NCBI RefSeq assembly: GCF_003123685.1
Contig: NZ_QCYJ01000021.1
Span: 248,001 to 312,000 of the forward strand
Reading direction: 5' to 3'
From: Nocardia aurea
GTDB taxonomy: Bacteria; Actinomycetota; Actinomycetes; Mycobacteriales; Mycobacteriaceae
DNA length: 64,000 nt
Shown in pieces: positions 1 to 8,459 of the stretch; the first letter of the stretch is position 1; every line of letters starts with the position of its first letter. A program made the translations under genes and the position numbers. Below the pieces are notes generated by a model, which was given only the letters and a program-made list of their open reading frames with translations, was not told the DNA's origin and searched no databases.

Positions 1-17
1 GTCAACCGCTAGGGCCT

Positions 18-49
18 GAAGCCCGGGCGACGTGGTGCGCCCGGGCTTC
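18..49. terminator. Intrinsic hairpin terminator, probably bidirectional
   Basis: A perfect 12-bp stem (GAAGCCCGGGCG / CGCCCGGGCTTC) closes an 8-base loop 22 bases beyond the stop of the leftward kinase gene. A TAG at 10-12 could be the end of a rightward gene lying outside the window, in which case the hairpin would serve both convergent genes. There is no T-run, as is common for actinomycete terminators. Confidence 0.7.
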
Positions 50-70
50 CCGAACCGGATGGTTCGTCGA

Positions 71-1792
71 TTACTGGACCTTGCGCAGTACTCCGGCCAT
101 GTTGCCGGCGAGACCGGATGTCGTATAGGACAATGAGCCGTCTGCTTGCAACGTCAGAGTGGATTCGGAGCCGTCGTCGATGCACCCGCCGCCGTTCTCT
201 GTCAGGCGGGCAGTCAGAACTATCTCTGTCTCATTGGCGGAATTGAGTCTTTCCGCGCGCACACAGCGCGCGCCCGCCAGCTTGCCGGTATTCGACGACT
301 CACCGACCTCGTCGCCGATTCCGCCTTCACCGAGGACCACTTCGATATCGAAGGTGAACACGGCGTCCTTCGCGGTTCCGCGCCAGCTGCCGAGGAAAGC
401 CTGCGGCACCTCTGTATCCGACGAGGCGCTGGTCGACTCCGGTTCGGTGGTGTCGGTCGACTCGGTGTCGGTGTACTCCTCGGTGCTGGTCTCGGAGCTG
501 TCGGCACTGTCCTTCGAATCGTTGTGCAGGCGGGTGCCGATGAAGAAGGCGCCGAAGGCGACGGCGATCGCGACGACGAGGAGTCCGGCGATCAGCGCGG
601 CACGCGTGCGGTTCTTCGGCGGGGACGGCGGCGGCGCGGACACGGCGTCGACATATCTGCCCGGCTGTGGCATCGATCCGGGCTGCGTCGATCCCTGCGG
701 CGTCTGCCATCCCGAGGACGGGGCCGGGGTGTTGTGCCGAGTGGGTTCGTGACGACCGGGGGCCGAGGGATCGCCTCCGGGGCCGAACCTCTCGTACTGT
801 CGCGAGGGCGCCGTGTACGGCGTCCGTGCGGTCGGCGGCGGCGTGAAGGACACGGAACCGGTTGCGGGGGAGTGCGATCGGATCTCGGGGGGCAGGTCGT
901 GCGGTCCGGAGTCCAGGTCGAGCAACTGCACGGCCCGGCGGCTCACCTCGTGCACGACCGGACTCGGGAGCCATCCGCCGTCCTCGGGCATCCCGAGCAG
1001 GTCGAGTTGCTCCATCAATTGCCGTGGCGTCGGCCGTGCGGCGACATCCTTGGACAGGCAGGACGCGATGAGCGGTCTGAGGCGTTCGGGGACGGCGTCG
1101 AGTCGCGGCTCCTCGTAGACCACCCGCCACAGCATGTGCACCGTGTCGCCGGTCCCGAACGGGCCGTGTCCGGTGGCCGCGAAGACGAGAATCCCACCGA
1201 GAGCGAATATATCGCTGGCGGGCACCACCGGTTCGCCCGTGACCTGCTCCGGGCACATGAAACCCGGAGAACCGATCACCTTGCCGGTCGTGGTGAGCGC
1301 GGTGTCCTCCACGGCACGCGCGATACCGAAATCGATCACCTTCGGGCCGTCCAGCGCGAGCAGCACATTCGACGGTTTCAGGTCGCGGTGCACCACCCCC
1401 GCGCCGTGGATGGCGGCGAGAGCTTCGGCCAGACCGCGCGCGAGCACCTTCACCGCGTCCTCGGTGAAGGTGCCGAACCGCTCCACCGCTTCGGAGAGGG
1501 AGAAACCCGCGACGTAGCCGGTCGCCAGCCACGGCGGATTCGCGTCGACGTCGGCGTCGAGCACCGGCGCGGTGAATCGCCCGTCGACCCGCCGCGCCGC
1601 GGTCACCTCGCGTCGGAAACGCATCCGGAATTCGCCGTCGCCGATGAGATCGGGACGGATCACCTTGACCGCGACCGTGCGCCCGCCCGCGTTGCGCCCG
1701 AGATAGACCCGGCCCATCCCGCCGGAGCCGAGCACGCCCAGCAGCCGGTAGTCACCGATCCGTCGCGGATCGTCCATGCCAAGCGGTTGCAT
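71..1792 (-). CDS. Receptor-type Ser/Thr protein kinase (PknB/Hanks family)
   Basis: Membrane-anchored signalling kinase of about 573 residues. The N-terminal Hanks kinase domain (about 15-265) has the glycine loop GSGGMGRVYLG, the ATP-binding lysine in AVKVI (Lys43), the catalytic HRDLKPSN and a DFG. A Pro/Ser/Thr-rich linker (about 300-395) leads to one membrane span (about 398-420) and an acidic Ser/Thr-rich stalk. The C-terminal extracellular domain of about 110 residues has two cysteines (GARCVRAE and GGGCIDDG) that may form a disulfide. This is the usual actinobacterial receptor-kinase plan: ligand outside, phosphotransfer inside. The outer domain is not PASTA, so the ligand cannot be guessed. 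An internal ATG at codon 6 is an alternative start. The gene is monocistronic, followed by the hairpin at 18-49. Confidence 0.93.
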   Translation of the reverse strand: MQPLGMDDPRRIGDYRLLGVLGSGGMGRVYLGRNAGGRTVAVKVIRPDLIGDGEFRMRFRREVTAARRVDGRFTAPVLDADVDANPPWLATGYVAGFSLSEAVERFGTFTEDAVKVLARGLAEALAAIHGAGVVHRDLKPSNVLLALDGPKVIDFGIARAVEDTALTTTGKVIGSPGFMCPEQVTGEPVVPASDIFALGGILVFAATGHGPFGTGDTVHMLWRVVYEEPRLDAVPERLRPLIASCLSKDVAARPTPRQLMEQLDLLGMPEDGGWLPSPVVHEVSRRAVQLLDLDSGPHDLPPEIRSHSPATGSVSFTPPPTARTPYTAPSRQYERFGPGGDPSAPGRHEPTRHNTPAPSSGWQTPQGSTQPGSMPQPGRYVDAVSAPPPSPPKNRTRAALIAGLLVVAIAVAFGAFFIGTRLHNDSKDSADSSETSTEEYTDTESTDTTEPESTSASSDTEVPQAFLGSWRGTAKDAVFTFDIEVVLGEGGIGDEVGESSNTGKLAGARCVRAERLNSANETEIVLTARLTENGGGCIDDGSESTLTLQADGSLSYTTSGLAGNMAGVLRKVQ

Positions 1793-1885
1793 CGCGAACG
1801 CTGTTCCCTTCGAACGGACCGAACATTCGAAAGGCTACCCACCCGGCCCGCGGTAGGCGTCATCCGCGGACATATCGACCGTCGC

Positions 1886-2818
1886 TCAGAGCTGTGAGCG
1901 CACCTCGGAGGCGATGAGTTCCAGGTGCGCGAGATCGTGCAGATCGAGGATCTGGAGGTAGATCCGGCTCGTACCGGCAGCGGCATAGGCGCCGATCTTG
2001 TCGACCACTTCGGCGGGCGAGCCCGCCAGACCGTTGGCCTTCAACTCCGCCACGTCGCGCCCGATCGCCTCGGCACGCCGCGCCACGTCGGCGTCGTTCG
2101 CGCCGACGCACGCCACCAGCGCGTTCGAATAGACCAGATCCTCGGGCCTGCGTCCGCGTGCCCGCGCGGTCGCCCGCACCCGTTCGAACTGTCGGGCCGA
2201 ATCCTCGGCGGACGCGAACGGCATATTGAATTCGGTCGCGTATTCCGCCGCGAGCGCCGGGGTGCGGGTCGCGCCGGTGCCGCCGATGACGACGGGAATC
2301 GGATCCTGCACCGGTTTGGGCAGCGCGGGCGAATCGGCGAGCCGGTAGTACTTGCCGTCGAAATCGAAGGTGTCGCCGAGTTTGGTCGACCACAGCCCGG
2401 TGATGATCGCCAGCTGTTCGGCGAGTCGGGCGAATTTGTCGGCGGGGAAGGGGATGCCGTAGGCGGCGTGCTCCTCGGCGAACCATCCGCTGCCGAGACC
2501 GAGTTCCACCCGGCCGCCGGACATCTGATCCACCTGGGCGACCTGGATGGCCAGCGGGCCGGGCAGTCGGAAGGTGGCGGCGGTGACCAGGGTGCCGAGC
2601 CGGATGCGCTCGGTATCGCGCGCGAGCCCGGCCAGGGTGATCCAGGCGTCGGTGGGGCCCGGCAGCCCGTCCGAGTCGCCCATGGCGAGGTAGTGGTCCG
2701 AGCGGAAGAACGCGTCGAACTCCAACTGCTCGGCGGTCTTCGCCACGGTCAGCAGCGTGTCATAGTTCGCGCCCTGCTGCGGCTCGGTGAAAATGCGCAA
2801 TTTCATGGATTCCGACAC
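1886..2818 (-). CDS. Luciferase-like (LLM class) flavin/F420-dependent oxidoreductase
   Basis: A 310-residue TIM-barrel oxidoreductase of the luciferase-like monooxygenase superfamily. It shows the family features: the early acidic loop with FRSDHYL, ERIRLGTLVTA, the VDQMSGGRVELGLGSGW block and IPVVIGGTG near residue 180. Relatives in mycobacteria and Nocardia use F420 or FMN; cofactor and substrate cannot be told from sequence. The GTG start at 2818 is preferred because GGAGG lies four bases upstream; ATG at 2806 has no well-placed ribosome binding site. It lies downstream of phoD on the same strand but 191 bp away, so is probably transcribed separately. Confidence 0.88.
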   Translation of the reverse strand: MSESMKLRIFTEPQQGANYDTLLTVAKTAEQLEFDAFFRSDHYLAMGDSDGLPGPTDAWITLAGLARDTERIRLGTLVTAATFRLPGPLAIQVAQVDQMSGGRVELGLGSGWFAEEHAAYGIPFPADKFARLAEQLAIITGLWSTKLGDTFDFDGKYYRLADSPALPKPVQDPIPVVIGGTGATRTPALAAEYATEFNMPFASAEDSARQFERVRATARARGRRPEDLVYSNALVACVGANDADVARRAEAIGRDVAELKANGLAGSPAEVVDKIGAYAAAGTSRIYLQILDLHDLAHLELIASEVRSQL

Positions 2819-3009
2819 ACAACCTCCAGCGAATTCGCGGTATTTGTGTGTTCATGGGATCACACCTCGTCGTCGACGGGCGTGTGGGGGCGCGACGGCG
2901 CGAGCGATCGGGGTCGCCCGCGTGTCCCACGGCTACGCGGGCCCGACGTGCGCCCGGATGTCAGCGCAGTGGCGTCAGCCGGCGTTCCCGCCGCCTGGTT
3001 GCCGCCTTG

Positions 3010-4674
3010 TCACCGGCTGCTGTCGGAGGCTCCCGCGAGTTCGTCGGTCTCCGGTTGCGGTGCGCGGTCGGGGTCGGCGGGGCGGTCGGGACGCCACGCC
3101 TCGACGACTCCGGGAATTCCGTCCTGCACGATATAGGTCGCGCGGGTGTGGACCGGCGCTCCTGGTCTCTCGACGAAGGGCACGACCCGGAAGTCGTTGC
3201 GCCACAGGTGCTGGTCGACCTCGACGCGGACGTAGCCGCGCTGGGCGTTGAAGAATCTCAGGTCCGGGTTGGCGTCGAGCAGACGCCGTCCGTGGTCGTA
3301 GATGTCGACGCCGTCACCGCCGCTGGTCAGCGAGGTGCCGGTGAATTCGCTGCCGACCACCGGGGAGTCGGGATCGGCGTAGTCGCGGCGCAGGTCGGAG
3401 GCGTAATTCTCGTGCCGGTCACCGGTGATGACGACGAGGTTGCGGACATCGCGGTCGGTGGCGGCGCCGAGCAGGGCATCGCGGTCGGCGACGTAGCCGT
3501 CCCAGGCGTCGGTGGACACGGCTGTAGCCGGTCCGGGGTCGTGATCGGTCTGGCCGAGCGGCACCTGGTTGCCGATGATCTGCCATCGGGCGCGCGAGCG
3601 CGCGAATCCGTCGACGAGCCAGTCCCGTTGCGCGCCGCCCAGAATCGTGCGGTCCGCGGCGGTGCGGTCTTCGCGTTCGGTGGTGATGTCGCCGTTGAGA
3701 CTGCTCTGCCTGGTGCGGTACTGGCGGGTGTCGAGCATGGTGATGTCGGCCAGATCGCCGTAGTGGTAGCGACGGTGCAGGTGTACGTGGGCGCCCGACG
3801 GTCGTTGCGCCAGGCGTAGCGGCTGGTGTTCGTACATGGCGCGGAACGCGGCGGCGCGGCGCGCTCGGAACACGACGGGGAGGATGTCGATGTCGATATC
3901 GATGCCGGAGGAGCCGGCCGCCCAATTGTCGTCGACCTCGTGATCGTCCATCGTGACCAGCCACGGAAACAGCGCGTGGGCGCGTTGTAATGGTTGCTCG
4001 ACCTTGGACAGCGCGTAGCGCAGCCGATAGCCCGCCAGGTCGCGGGCCTCCGGGCGCAGGTGCGATTCCACCGCCCTGCCGGTGCGCCGACCCGATACGG
4101 CGTCCTCGTAGATGTAGTCACCCAGGTGCACGACCAGATCGATGTCCTCGGCGGCGATGTGCTCGTAGCCGGTGTAGTAGCCGTCGCTCCAGGCCTGACA
4201 GGAGGCGAATACGAAACGTAGTCGGTCGGGGTGGCTGTCGTAGGCGGGCGCGGTGCGTGTCCGCCCGACCGGCGAGATCGCCGAACCCGTGCGGAATCGG
4301 TAGTAGTACCAGCGATCCGGCGCCAATCCGTCGACCTCGGGATGCACGCTGTGGGCCAGTTCCCTGGTCCCCACCGCCGCGCCGCGACGAACGACCCGGG
4401 CGAAGCGCTCGTCCTCGGCGACCTCGTATTCCACGGTCACCGGCGCCATCCCCATCCCGCCCGCACCGTCCGGTGCGAACGGATCGGGGGCGAGTCGGGT
4501 CCACAGCACCACGCCGTCGGGCGTGGGATCACCCGAGGCGACCCCGAGGGTGAACGGGTCGCCCGACATTCGTGGGGCGCGGAATCGGCTACTGCCGACC
4601 GCCGACGTTCCCACCAGCAGCGCCGCCGATCCGGCGGTGCCGACCCTCAACAACTGCCGACGGGACAAGCTCAT
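3010..4674 (-). CDS. phoD: PhoD-type alkaline phosphatase/phosphodiesterase, Tat-exported
   Basis: A 554-residue member of the PhoD metallophosphatase family, which releases phosphate from phosphomonoesters and diesters outside the cell. The N-terminus is a twin-arginine signal (SRRQLLRVG followed by a hydrophobic Ala/Leu/Val stretch). A PhoD N-terminal beta domain (FTLGVASGDPTPDGVVLWTR) comes next, then the metal-site motifs VHLGDYIYED, TMDDHEVDDNW and ITGDRHENY. Length fits the family. Codon use matches its neighbours. Phosphate-starvation control is usual for the family, but no convincing Pho box is visible; a possible promoter lies at 4695-4720. Confidence 0.93.
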   Translation of the reverse strand: MSLSRRQLLRVGTAGSAALLVGTSAVGSSRFRAPRMSGDPFTLGVASGDPTPDGVVLWTRLAPDPFAPDGAGGMGMAPVTVEYEVAEDERFARVVRRGAAVGTRELAHSVHPEVDGLAPDRWYYYRFRTGSAISPVGRTRTAPAYDSHPDRLRFVFASCQAWSDGYYTGYEHIAAEDIDLVVHLGDYIYEDAVSGRRTGRAVESHLRPEARDLAGYRLRYALSKVEQPLQRAHALFPWLVTMDDHEVDDNWAAGSSGIDIDIDILPVVFRARRAAAFRAMYEHQPLRLAQRPSGAHVHLHRRYHYGDLADITMLDTRQYRTRQSSLNGDITTEREDRTAADRTILGGAQRDWLVDGFARSRARWQIIGNQVPLGQTDHDPGPATAVSTDAWDGYVADRDALLGAATDRDVRNLVVITGDRHENYASDLRRDYADPDSPVVGSEFTGTSLTSGGDGVDIYDHGRRLLDANPDLRFFNAQRGYVRVEVDQHLWRNDFRVVPFVERPGAPVHTRATYIVQDGIPGVVEAWRPDRPADPDRAPQPETDELAGASDSSR

Positions 4675-4694
4675 ACTCGACGGTACACGAAAAG

Positions 4695-4720
4695 CGGAGG
4701 ACTTACCTCCGATTATTGTA
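4695..4720 (-). promoter_or_regulatory. Candidate phoD promoter -10 element with inverted repeat
   Basis: On the minus strand TACAAT (4715-4720) resembles a -10 box and is followed at once by CGGAGG-5-CCTCCG (4695-4711), a 6-bp inverted repeat in the leader about 20 bases before the phoD start. No clear -35 is visible. The repeat could be an operator or a small leader hairpin. Confidence 0.3.
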
Positions 4721-4820
4721 GGGCGTGCTCCTACCAGGAGATATTCGGTGCTATCCGCTGAAGATCAGGCTCCGCGAGCAGTCCGCCGTGAGGCTCGTGC
4801 GTGCGCCCCGCAGTGGTGGC

Positions 4821-5768
4821 TCAGAGGGGCGCCGCGCGTTTGACGATCGAGGTGATCGGCGCGGTCTCCACGTGCCGCACCCCGTCGATCGCGCCGATGC
4901 GTTCGGTGAGATAGCCGAAAAGTCCCTCCGAATCCCGGCACACCGCGACGGCGACGATGCTGTGCGCTCCGGTCGTCGCGCACGCGTGCGCGATCTCCGG
5001 ATGCGCGGCGAGCGCGCGGCCCACCGCGAGCAGGTGGGCGGGAGAGACGTCGAGCCAGAGCGCTGCTTGGACCGGGTAACCGAGGACGGCGGCATCGACT
5101 TCGACGTCGAAGCGCAGAACCCGGTTGCGGCGCAACTCTTCCAGTCGCCGCCGTACCGCCGAATCGGACCACCCGAGCCCACGGGCCAGGTGCTGGTAGT
5201 CGGTGCGGCCGTCGCGTGCCAGCGCGGGCAGCAGACGGCGGTCGAGATCGGTCAGCGCGATCCGGCCCGATTCCTCCGATCGCGGTGTGGACAGCGCGAG
5301 AATCTGATCCGGGGTCAGCGCGGAGGTCCGACCCGGCCACTGTCTGTCGGTCAGGTGGCGCAACAGTCGCTGGGTGTCGAGTGAGACGACCTGCGGCGCG
5401 CGGCTCAGTGACGCCACCGACGGCGGCTGTTCACCGTCGACCCGCAGGATCGCGGTCACCTCGCTCCCGCCCGACAGGACGATCACCCACGCCGTGTCCG
5501 GTCTGCGGGCCAGATCCCCGGCGACGGCGACGACACCGCCCGGACGCACGCGGATCCGGAGGAACCATTCGGCGTATCCGATCCGCCCGCTGTCGGGAAC
5601 GCCGGTGACGCGGGCGAGTCCGTGCGCGCGCAGGCGGGCGAAACGACGCGCGACCGTCCGGTCGGCGACGTCGAGAACCTCCGCGATCCTGCTGAACGGC
5701 GCGCGCCCGTCGACCTGGAGTGCGTGCAGCAGTCCGCGATCGACGGCGTCCAGGGTGACCGAATCCAC
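4821..5768 (-). CDS. Lrp/AsnC-family regulator with two fused Lrp units
   Basis: A transcription regulator carrying two AsnC-type helix-turn-helix segments in one chain. The first is near the N-terminus (LDAVDRGLLHALQVDGRAPF, then ADRTVARRFARL); the second lies in the middle (LTDLDRRLLPALARDGRTDY, then SDSAVRRRLEEL). Each is followed by a RAM-like ligand domain, the last ending in an alpha/beta fold with HVETAPITS. Canonical Lrp proteins are about 150 residues, so this 315-residue double form resembles a tandem duplication, a layout common in actinobacteria. The open frame extends to 5855 but would overlap the divergent VOC gene, and GTG at 5768 begins the recognisable domain. It probably controls the divergent VOC gene across the 85-bp spacer. 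Confidence 0.85.
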   Translation of the reverse strand: MDSVTLDAVDRGLLHALQVDGRAPFSRIAEVLDVADRTVARRFARLRAHGLARVTGVPDSGRIGYAEWFLRIRVRPGGVVAVAGDLARRPDTAWVIVLSGGSEVTAILRVDGEQPPSVASLSRAPQVVSLDTQRLLRHLTDRQWPGRTSALTPDQILALSTPRSEESGRIALTDLDRRLLPALARDGRTDYQHLARGLGWSDSAVRRRLEELRRNRVLRFDVEVDAAVLGYPVQAALWLDVSPAHLLAVGRALAAHPEIAHACATTGAHSIVAVAVCRDSEGLFGYLTERIGAIDGVRHVETAPITSIVKRAAPL

Positions 5769-5853
5769 CGCTCCAGGGTAGGACAGTGTCGGATTGCGTC
5801 GTGGCGGCGATATTCCGGTGACGCGCACGTCTCCCGGTCGCAGGCTCGCAGCC

Positions 5854-6723
5854 ATGACAGAAGTATCGGGTTTTCACCATGCCGGGATCGTCACCCGCGA
5901 TCTCGACGGGCTGGTGCGGCGCTACACAGAACTCGGATTCACCGTGAGCCCGCGCTCGCGGCAACTGCTCGGCGCGGGCGCCGGTGAGCCGCCGGTACGG
6001 GGACGCACGGCCGACCGGTGCGTCCTGTTCGGTGACTCCTCCATCGAACTGTTCGACATCGTCGACGAATCCGCTCCCGATCCGTGGCACACCCGCGTCA
6101 TGGTCGAGCGCTACGAGGGGTTGCGCCTGTTGAACCTGGAAACCGTCGATGCCGTCGTATCCGCCGAGCGGCTGGCGGCGGCGGGGCTGCGCACGTCCGA
6201 AGTGGTCGACCTCGCCTGCGATGTCGACACCGAGGACGGTGTCCGCACTGTCCGGGCGAAGGCGGTGCATATCGATCCGCGTTCGACACCGGAGGGATAT
6301 CTCGGCCTCGCTCAATATCTCACGCGCGACTACGCGCACCGGCCGCGCACTATCGTCCACGACAACGGCGCGCGAGGGATCGGCGCGGTCCTGATCGTCG
6401 CGAGCGACGACGCGTTCGACGCGATCGTGGACCGCTACACGCGCATCCTCGAACTGTCCCCGTACGAGGAGGGACCGCTGACGCTGCTCCGAACCGGTTC
6501 CGTCCACGTGGAATTCGTGCGGTCGGCCGATGTCGAGAAGGTGCTGCCGGGCGAACCGATCCCCGGAGGCTCCTACCTCGCGGCCATGACGATCCGCGTC
6601 GACGATGCCGCCGAGGCGCGCGATATCGTCGAGGACAACGGCATCCCGACCCAGCCGACCGGTGACGGATTCTTCGTCTCGGCGCGCGATGCCTGCGGGG
6701 CGGGTCTGTTCTTCACCGGTTGA
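5854..6723 (+). CDS. VOC-superfamily (glyoxalase/dioxygenase-like) protein
   Basis: A 289-residue protein with two vicinal-oxygen-chelate halves. The first begins FHHAGIVTRDLDGLVRRYTE, the standard VOC beta-alpha start with a metal-ligand histidine, and includes SIELFDIVDES. The second half is around GAVLIVASDDAFDAIVDRY to HVEFVRSADV. Families with this fold include glyoxalases, extradiol dioxygenases and resistance proteins. The sequence resembles glyoxalase-like proteins of unknown substrate, so no reaction is assigned. The ATG at 5854 is the first codon of the domain; upstream in-frame ATG 5794 would overlap the divergent Lrp gene. Confidence 0.8.
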   Translation: MTEVSGFHHAGIVTRDLDGLVRRYTELGFTVSPRSRQLLGAGAGEPPVRGRTADRCVLFGDSSIELFDIVDESAPDPWHTRVMVERYEGLRLLNLETVDAVVSAERLAAAGLRTSEVVDLACDVDTEDGVRTVRAKAVHIDPRSTPEGYLGLAQYLTRDYAHRPRTIVHDNGARGIGAVLIVASDDAFDAIVDRYTRILELSPYEEGPLTLLRTGSVHVEFVRSADVEKVLPGEPIPGGSYLAAMTIRVDDAAEARDIVEDNGIPTQPTGDGFFVSARDACGAGLFFTG

Positions 6724-6943
6724 GGCTGTGGCGTCGGTCGTTGGTGGTCACGGGAACGGTGACCACGATCCCTGGATAGCGGAGTGGAACCGCGCTACCC
6801 TGATCGACGTTCGGCCGAGGGGTGCAGGTGGGATGTGTACGTATCGGAAATGTCGGGGCGAACAGTGACCAGCGGTGGCCTTGCGCACGGATGGACATCG
6901 AAGGTGGTCGGGCCTCGTCGCGGGAGCGGATAGGAGGGCGACG

Positions 6944-7231
6944 GTGGACGTCGATGACGCGCGCCGTTTCGCGGCGCATGTATGGCAGCGTCAGGATTGG
7001 ACGCGATCCGAACGCCTGGCCGCGGTGAAAGCCGACGCACACGCGCGCGGAAAGGAGCCGTTCGATCTCGGCCGTCTCGAATCATTGTGCGACACAAGCG
7101 ACTCGGGACGCGTCGACCCGACGCACTGGCGTCAACGCCGCTTCGAGTTGATGTACTACAGCCATCCCGAGATGATGACGATCGAGGATCTCGCCGAACA
7201 CATCATGGTTGCGCGGGGCTGGATGCAGTGA
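6944..7231 (+). CDS. Conserved-looking small hypothetical protein (95 aa)
   Basis: GTG start chosen because AGGAGG (6932-6937) lies six bases upstream. The encoded 95 residues are mostly helical and charged, with aromatic-rich segments (HVWQRQDWTRSERL, HWRQRRFELMYYSHPEMM). There is no signal peptide or membrane span. I do not recognise a family. It lies alone, after the VOC gene (220 bp gap) and convergent with the DinB-like gene. Confidence 0.6.
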   Translation: MDVDDARRFAAHVWQRQDWTRSERLAAVKADAHARGKEPFDLGRLESLCDTSDSGRVDPTHWRQRRFELMYYSHPEMMTIEDLAEHIMVARGWMQ

Positions 7232-7253
7232 CCCGGCGGCCTCGGTCGCGCGG

Positions 7254-7826
7254 TCACATCTCGCGCCCGAGGAACGCGGCGAGTCGATCGGCGGGGTGGT
7301 CGGAGGATGTCGGGACCGCCGGTCCGAAGAGGCCGACGCCGTCCGGTCCGCGGTGACTGTCGAGCACCCAGGTTCGGGCGTCGGCGAGGAGTCCGTCGGC
7401 CAGTTCGGGATCGAGATTCGTCGAATGTCCCACCGCGCGAGCGAGATCCCAGCCGTGGATGAACTGGTCCTGGGTCGACATGACCAGTAGCGCGCTCGCG
7501 GGGAGACCGCCGCCGAACAGCGAGGCGTCGGCGCGCAGGGCTCCGAAGGCGGCCAGCGTCTGTCGAATACCGTCGTCGTAGGTGTCGAGATAGTCACCGA
7601 CGGTGTGGTTCTCGTCGGTATCGGCGACCCGACCGGTGATGCCGTCGATCGCGTCGCGGGCCGAGCGTGTCGCGTCGATCACGTGGCGGATCAGTGCGCC
7701 CACGTTCCAGGAGGCGCACGGCGTCGGCGCGTCGAGCTGGTCGTCTCGGACGACCGCGAGAACGGCGCGGGTGCTTGCGAACGCGCGCCGTAATCCGTTG
7801 GTGTTCAAGGTCGAAGGATCGTTCAT
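7254..7826 (-). CDS. DinB-like/TIGR03086 family metal-binding protein
   Basis: A 190-residue protein of the mycothiol-dependent maleylpyruvate isomerase N-terminal/TIGR03086 group. These are four-helix DinB-like folds typical of mycothiol-producing actinobacteria. The pattern is clear: PTPCASWNVGALIRHVID near residue 35-55 and MSTQDQFIHGWDLARAVGH near 117-135, giving the usual histidine metal triad. Substrates of this group are mostly unknown; thiol transfer or detoxification is only a family-level guess. It is divergent from gntK. Confidence 0.85.
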   Translation of the reverse strand: MNDPSTLNTNGLRRAFASTRAVLAVVRDDQLDAPTPCASWNVGALIRHVIDATRSARDAIDGITGRVADTDENHTVGDYLDTYDDGIRQTLAAFGALRADASLFGGGLPASALLVMSTQDQFIHGWDLARAVGHSTNLDPELADGLLADARTWVLDSHRGPDGVGLFGPAVPTSSDHPADRLAAFLGREM

Positions 7827-7906
7827 GGTTCGTCTCCCTGGTCGGCCCGCCTCGAGCTGAGGTACTCTTCAGCGTGACGGATATCCTGGCCCGCGCCAAC
7901 GTCGAC

Positions 7907-7932
7907 GTGCTCACCCATATCTGGATGAGCAC
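7907..7932. promoter_or_regulatory. Inverted repeat upstream of gntK, possible operator
   Basis: GTGCTCA (7907-7913) and TGAGCAC (7926-7932) form perfect 7-bp arms. The symmetry continues inward with CCA/TGG after one mismatch, around a TATC centre. The repeat ends 12 bases before the gntK GTG codon, where a GntR- or LacI-type repressor of a gluconate gene might bind. No such regulator lies beside it. Confidence 0.4.
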
Positions 7933-7943
7933 CCTGTACGCGC

Positions 7944-8459
7944 GTGACTGAGCGCGGGGAACGCGTGCCGCCGATCGTCGTCGTGATGGGGGTGTCCGCG
8001 TCGGGCAAGTCGACCGTCGGTCCGCGCCTGGCCGCCGCGCTCGAGGTCGAATTCGCCGACGGCGACGATTTCCACCCGGCGGCGAATATCGAGAAGATGG
8101 CCGCGGGTGTCGCGCTGACCACCGCCGACCGGATTCCGTGGCTCGACGCCGTCGCCGCCTGGCTGGTCGCGCATCGCTCCTCGGGCGGCGTCGTCGCCTG
8201 TTCGGCGCTCGAGCGCGGATATCGGGACCGCCTGCGCGTGGCGGCGCCAGCCTTCTTCGTGCATCTCGATGTCGCCCGCGCCGAACTCGAACGCCGAATA
8301 CGCGCCCGCGGTGGTCATTTCATGCCAGCGACACTCCTGGACTCCCAACTCGACACCCTGCGACCGCTGGCCGCCGACGAGCGCGGGCTCACCGTCGACG
8401 CGACAGGTCCACCGGCCGAACTGGTTCGGACGGTGGTCGCCGCGCTGGCCGCGGGCTAG
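7944..8459 (+). CDS. gntK: Gluconokinase
   Basis: Phosphorylates D-gluconate to 6-phosphogluconate, feeding the pentose phosphate pathway; cytoplasmic. The P-loop is GVSASGKSTVG, followed by FADGDDFHP, which holds the gluconate-binding Asp/His residues of the family. A second family block is VVACSALERGYRDRLR. At 171 residues it has the normal GntK size. The GTG at 7944 gives the listed start; GTG at 7965 with GGGGA four bases ahead would also give a complete kinase. The 3' end overlaps the convergent M50-like gene by four bases. Confidence 0.92.
   Translation: MTERGERVPPIVVVMGVSASGKSTVGPRLAAALEVEFADGDDFHPAANIEKMAAGVALTTADRIPWLDAVAAWLVAHRSSGGVVACSALERGYRDRLRVAAPAFFVHLDVARAELERRIRARGGHFMPATLLDSQLDTLRPLAADERGLTVDATGPPAELVRTVVAALAAG

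Noticed and set aside
146..1897. 583-codon open frame antisense to the Ser/Thr kinase
   Set aside because: Arg/Gly/His-rich translation with no domain. It mirrors the GC-biased third positions of the kinase on the other strand.
7875..7951. 25-codon frame (GTG) overlapping the gntK start
   Set aside because: No good ribosome binding site, no recognisable sequence, and it overlaps an inverted repeat better explained as an operator.
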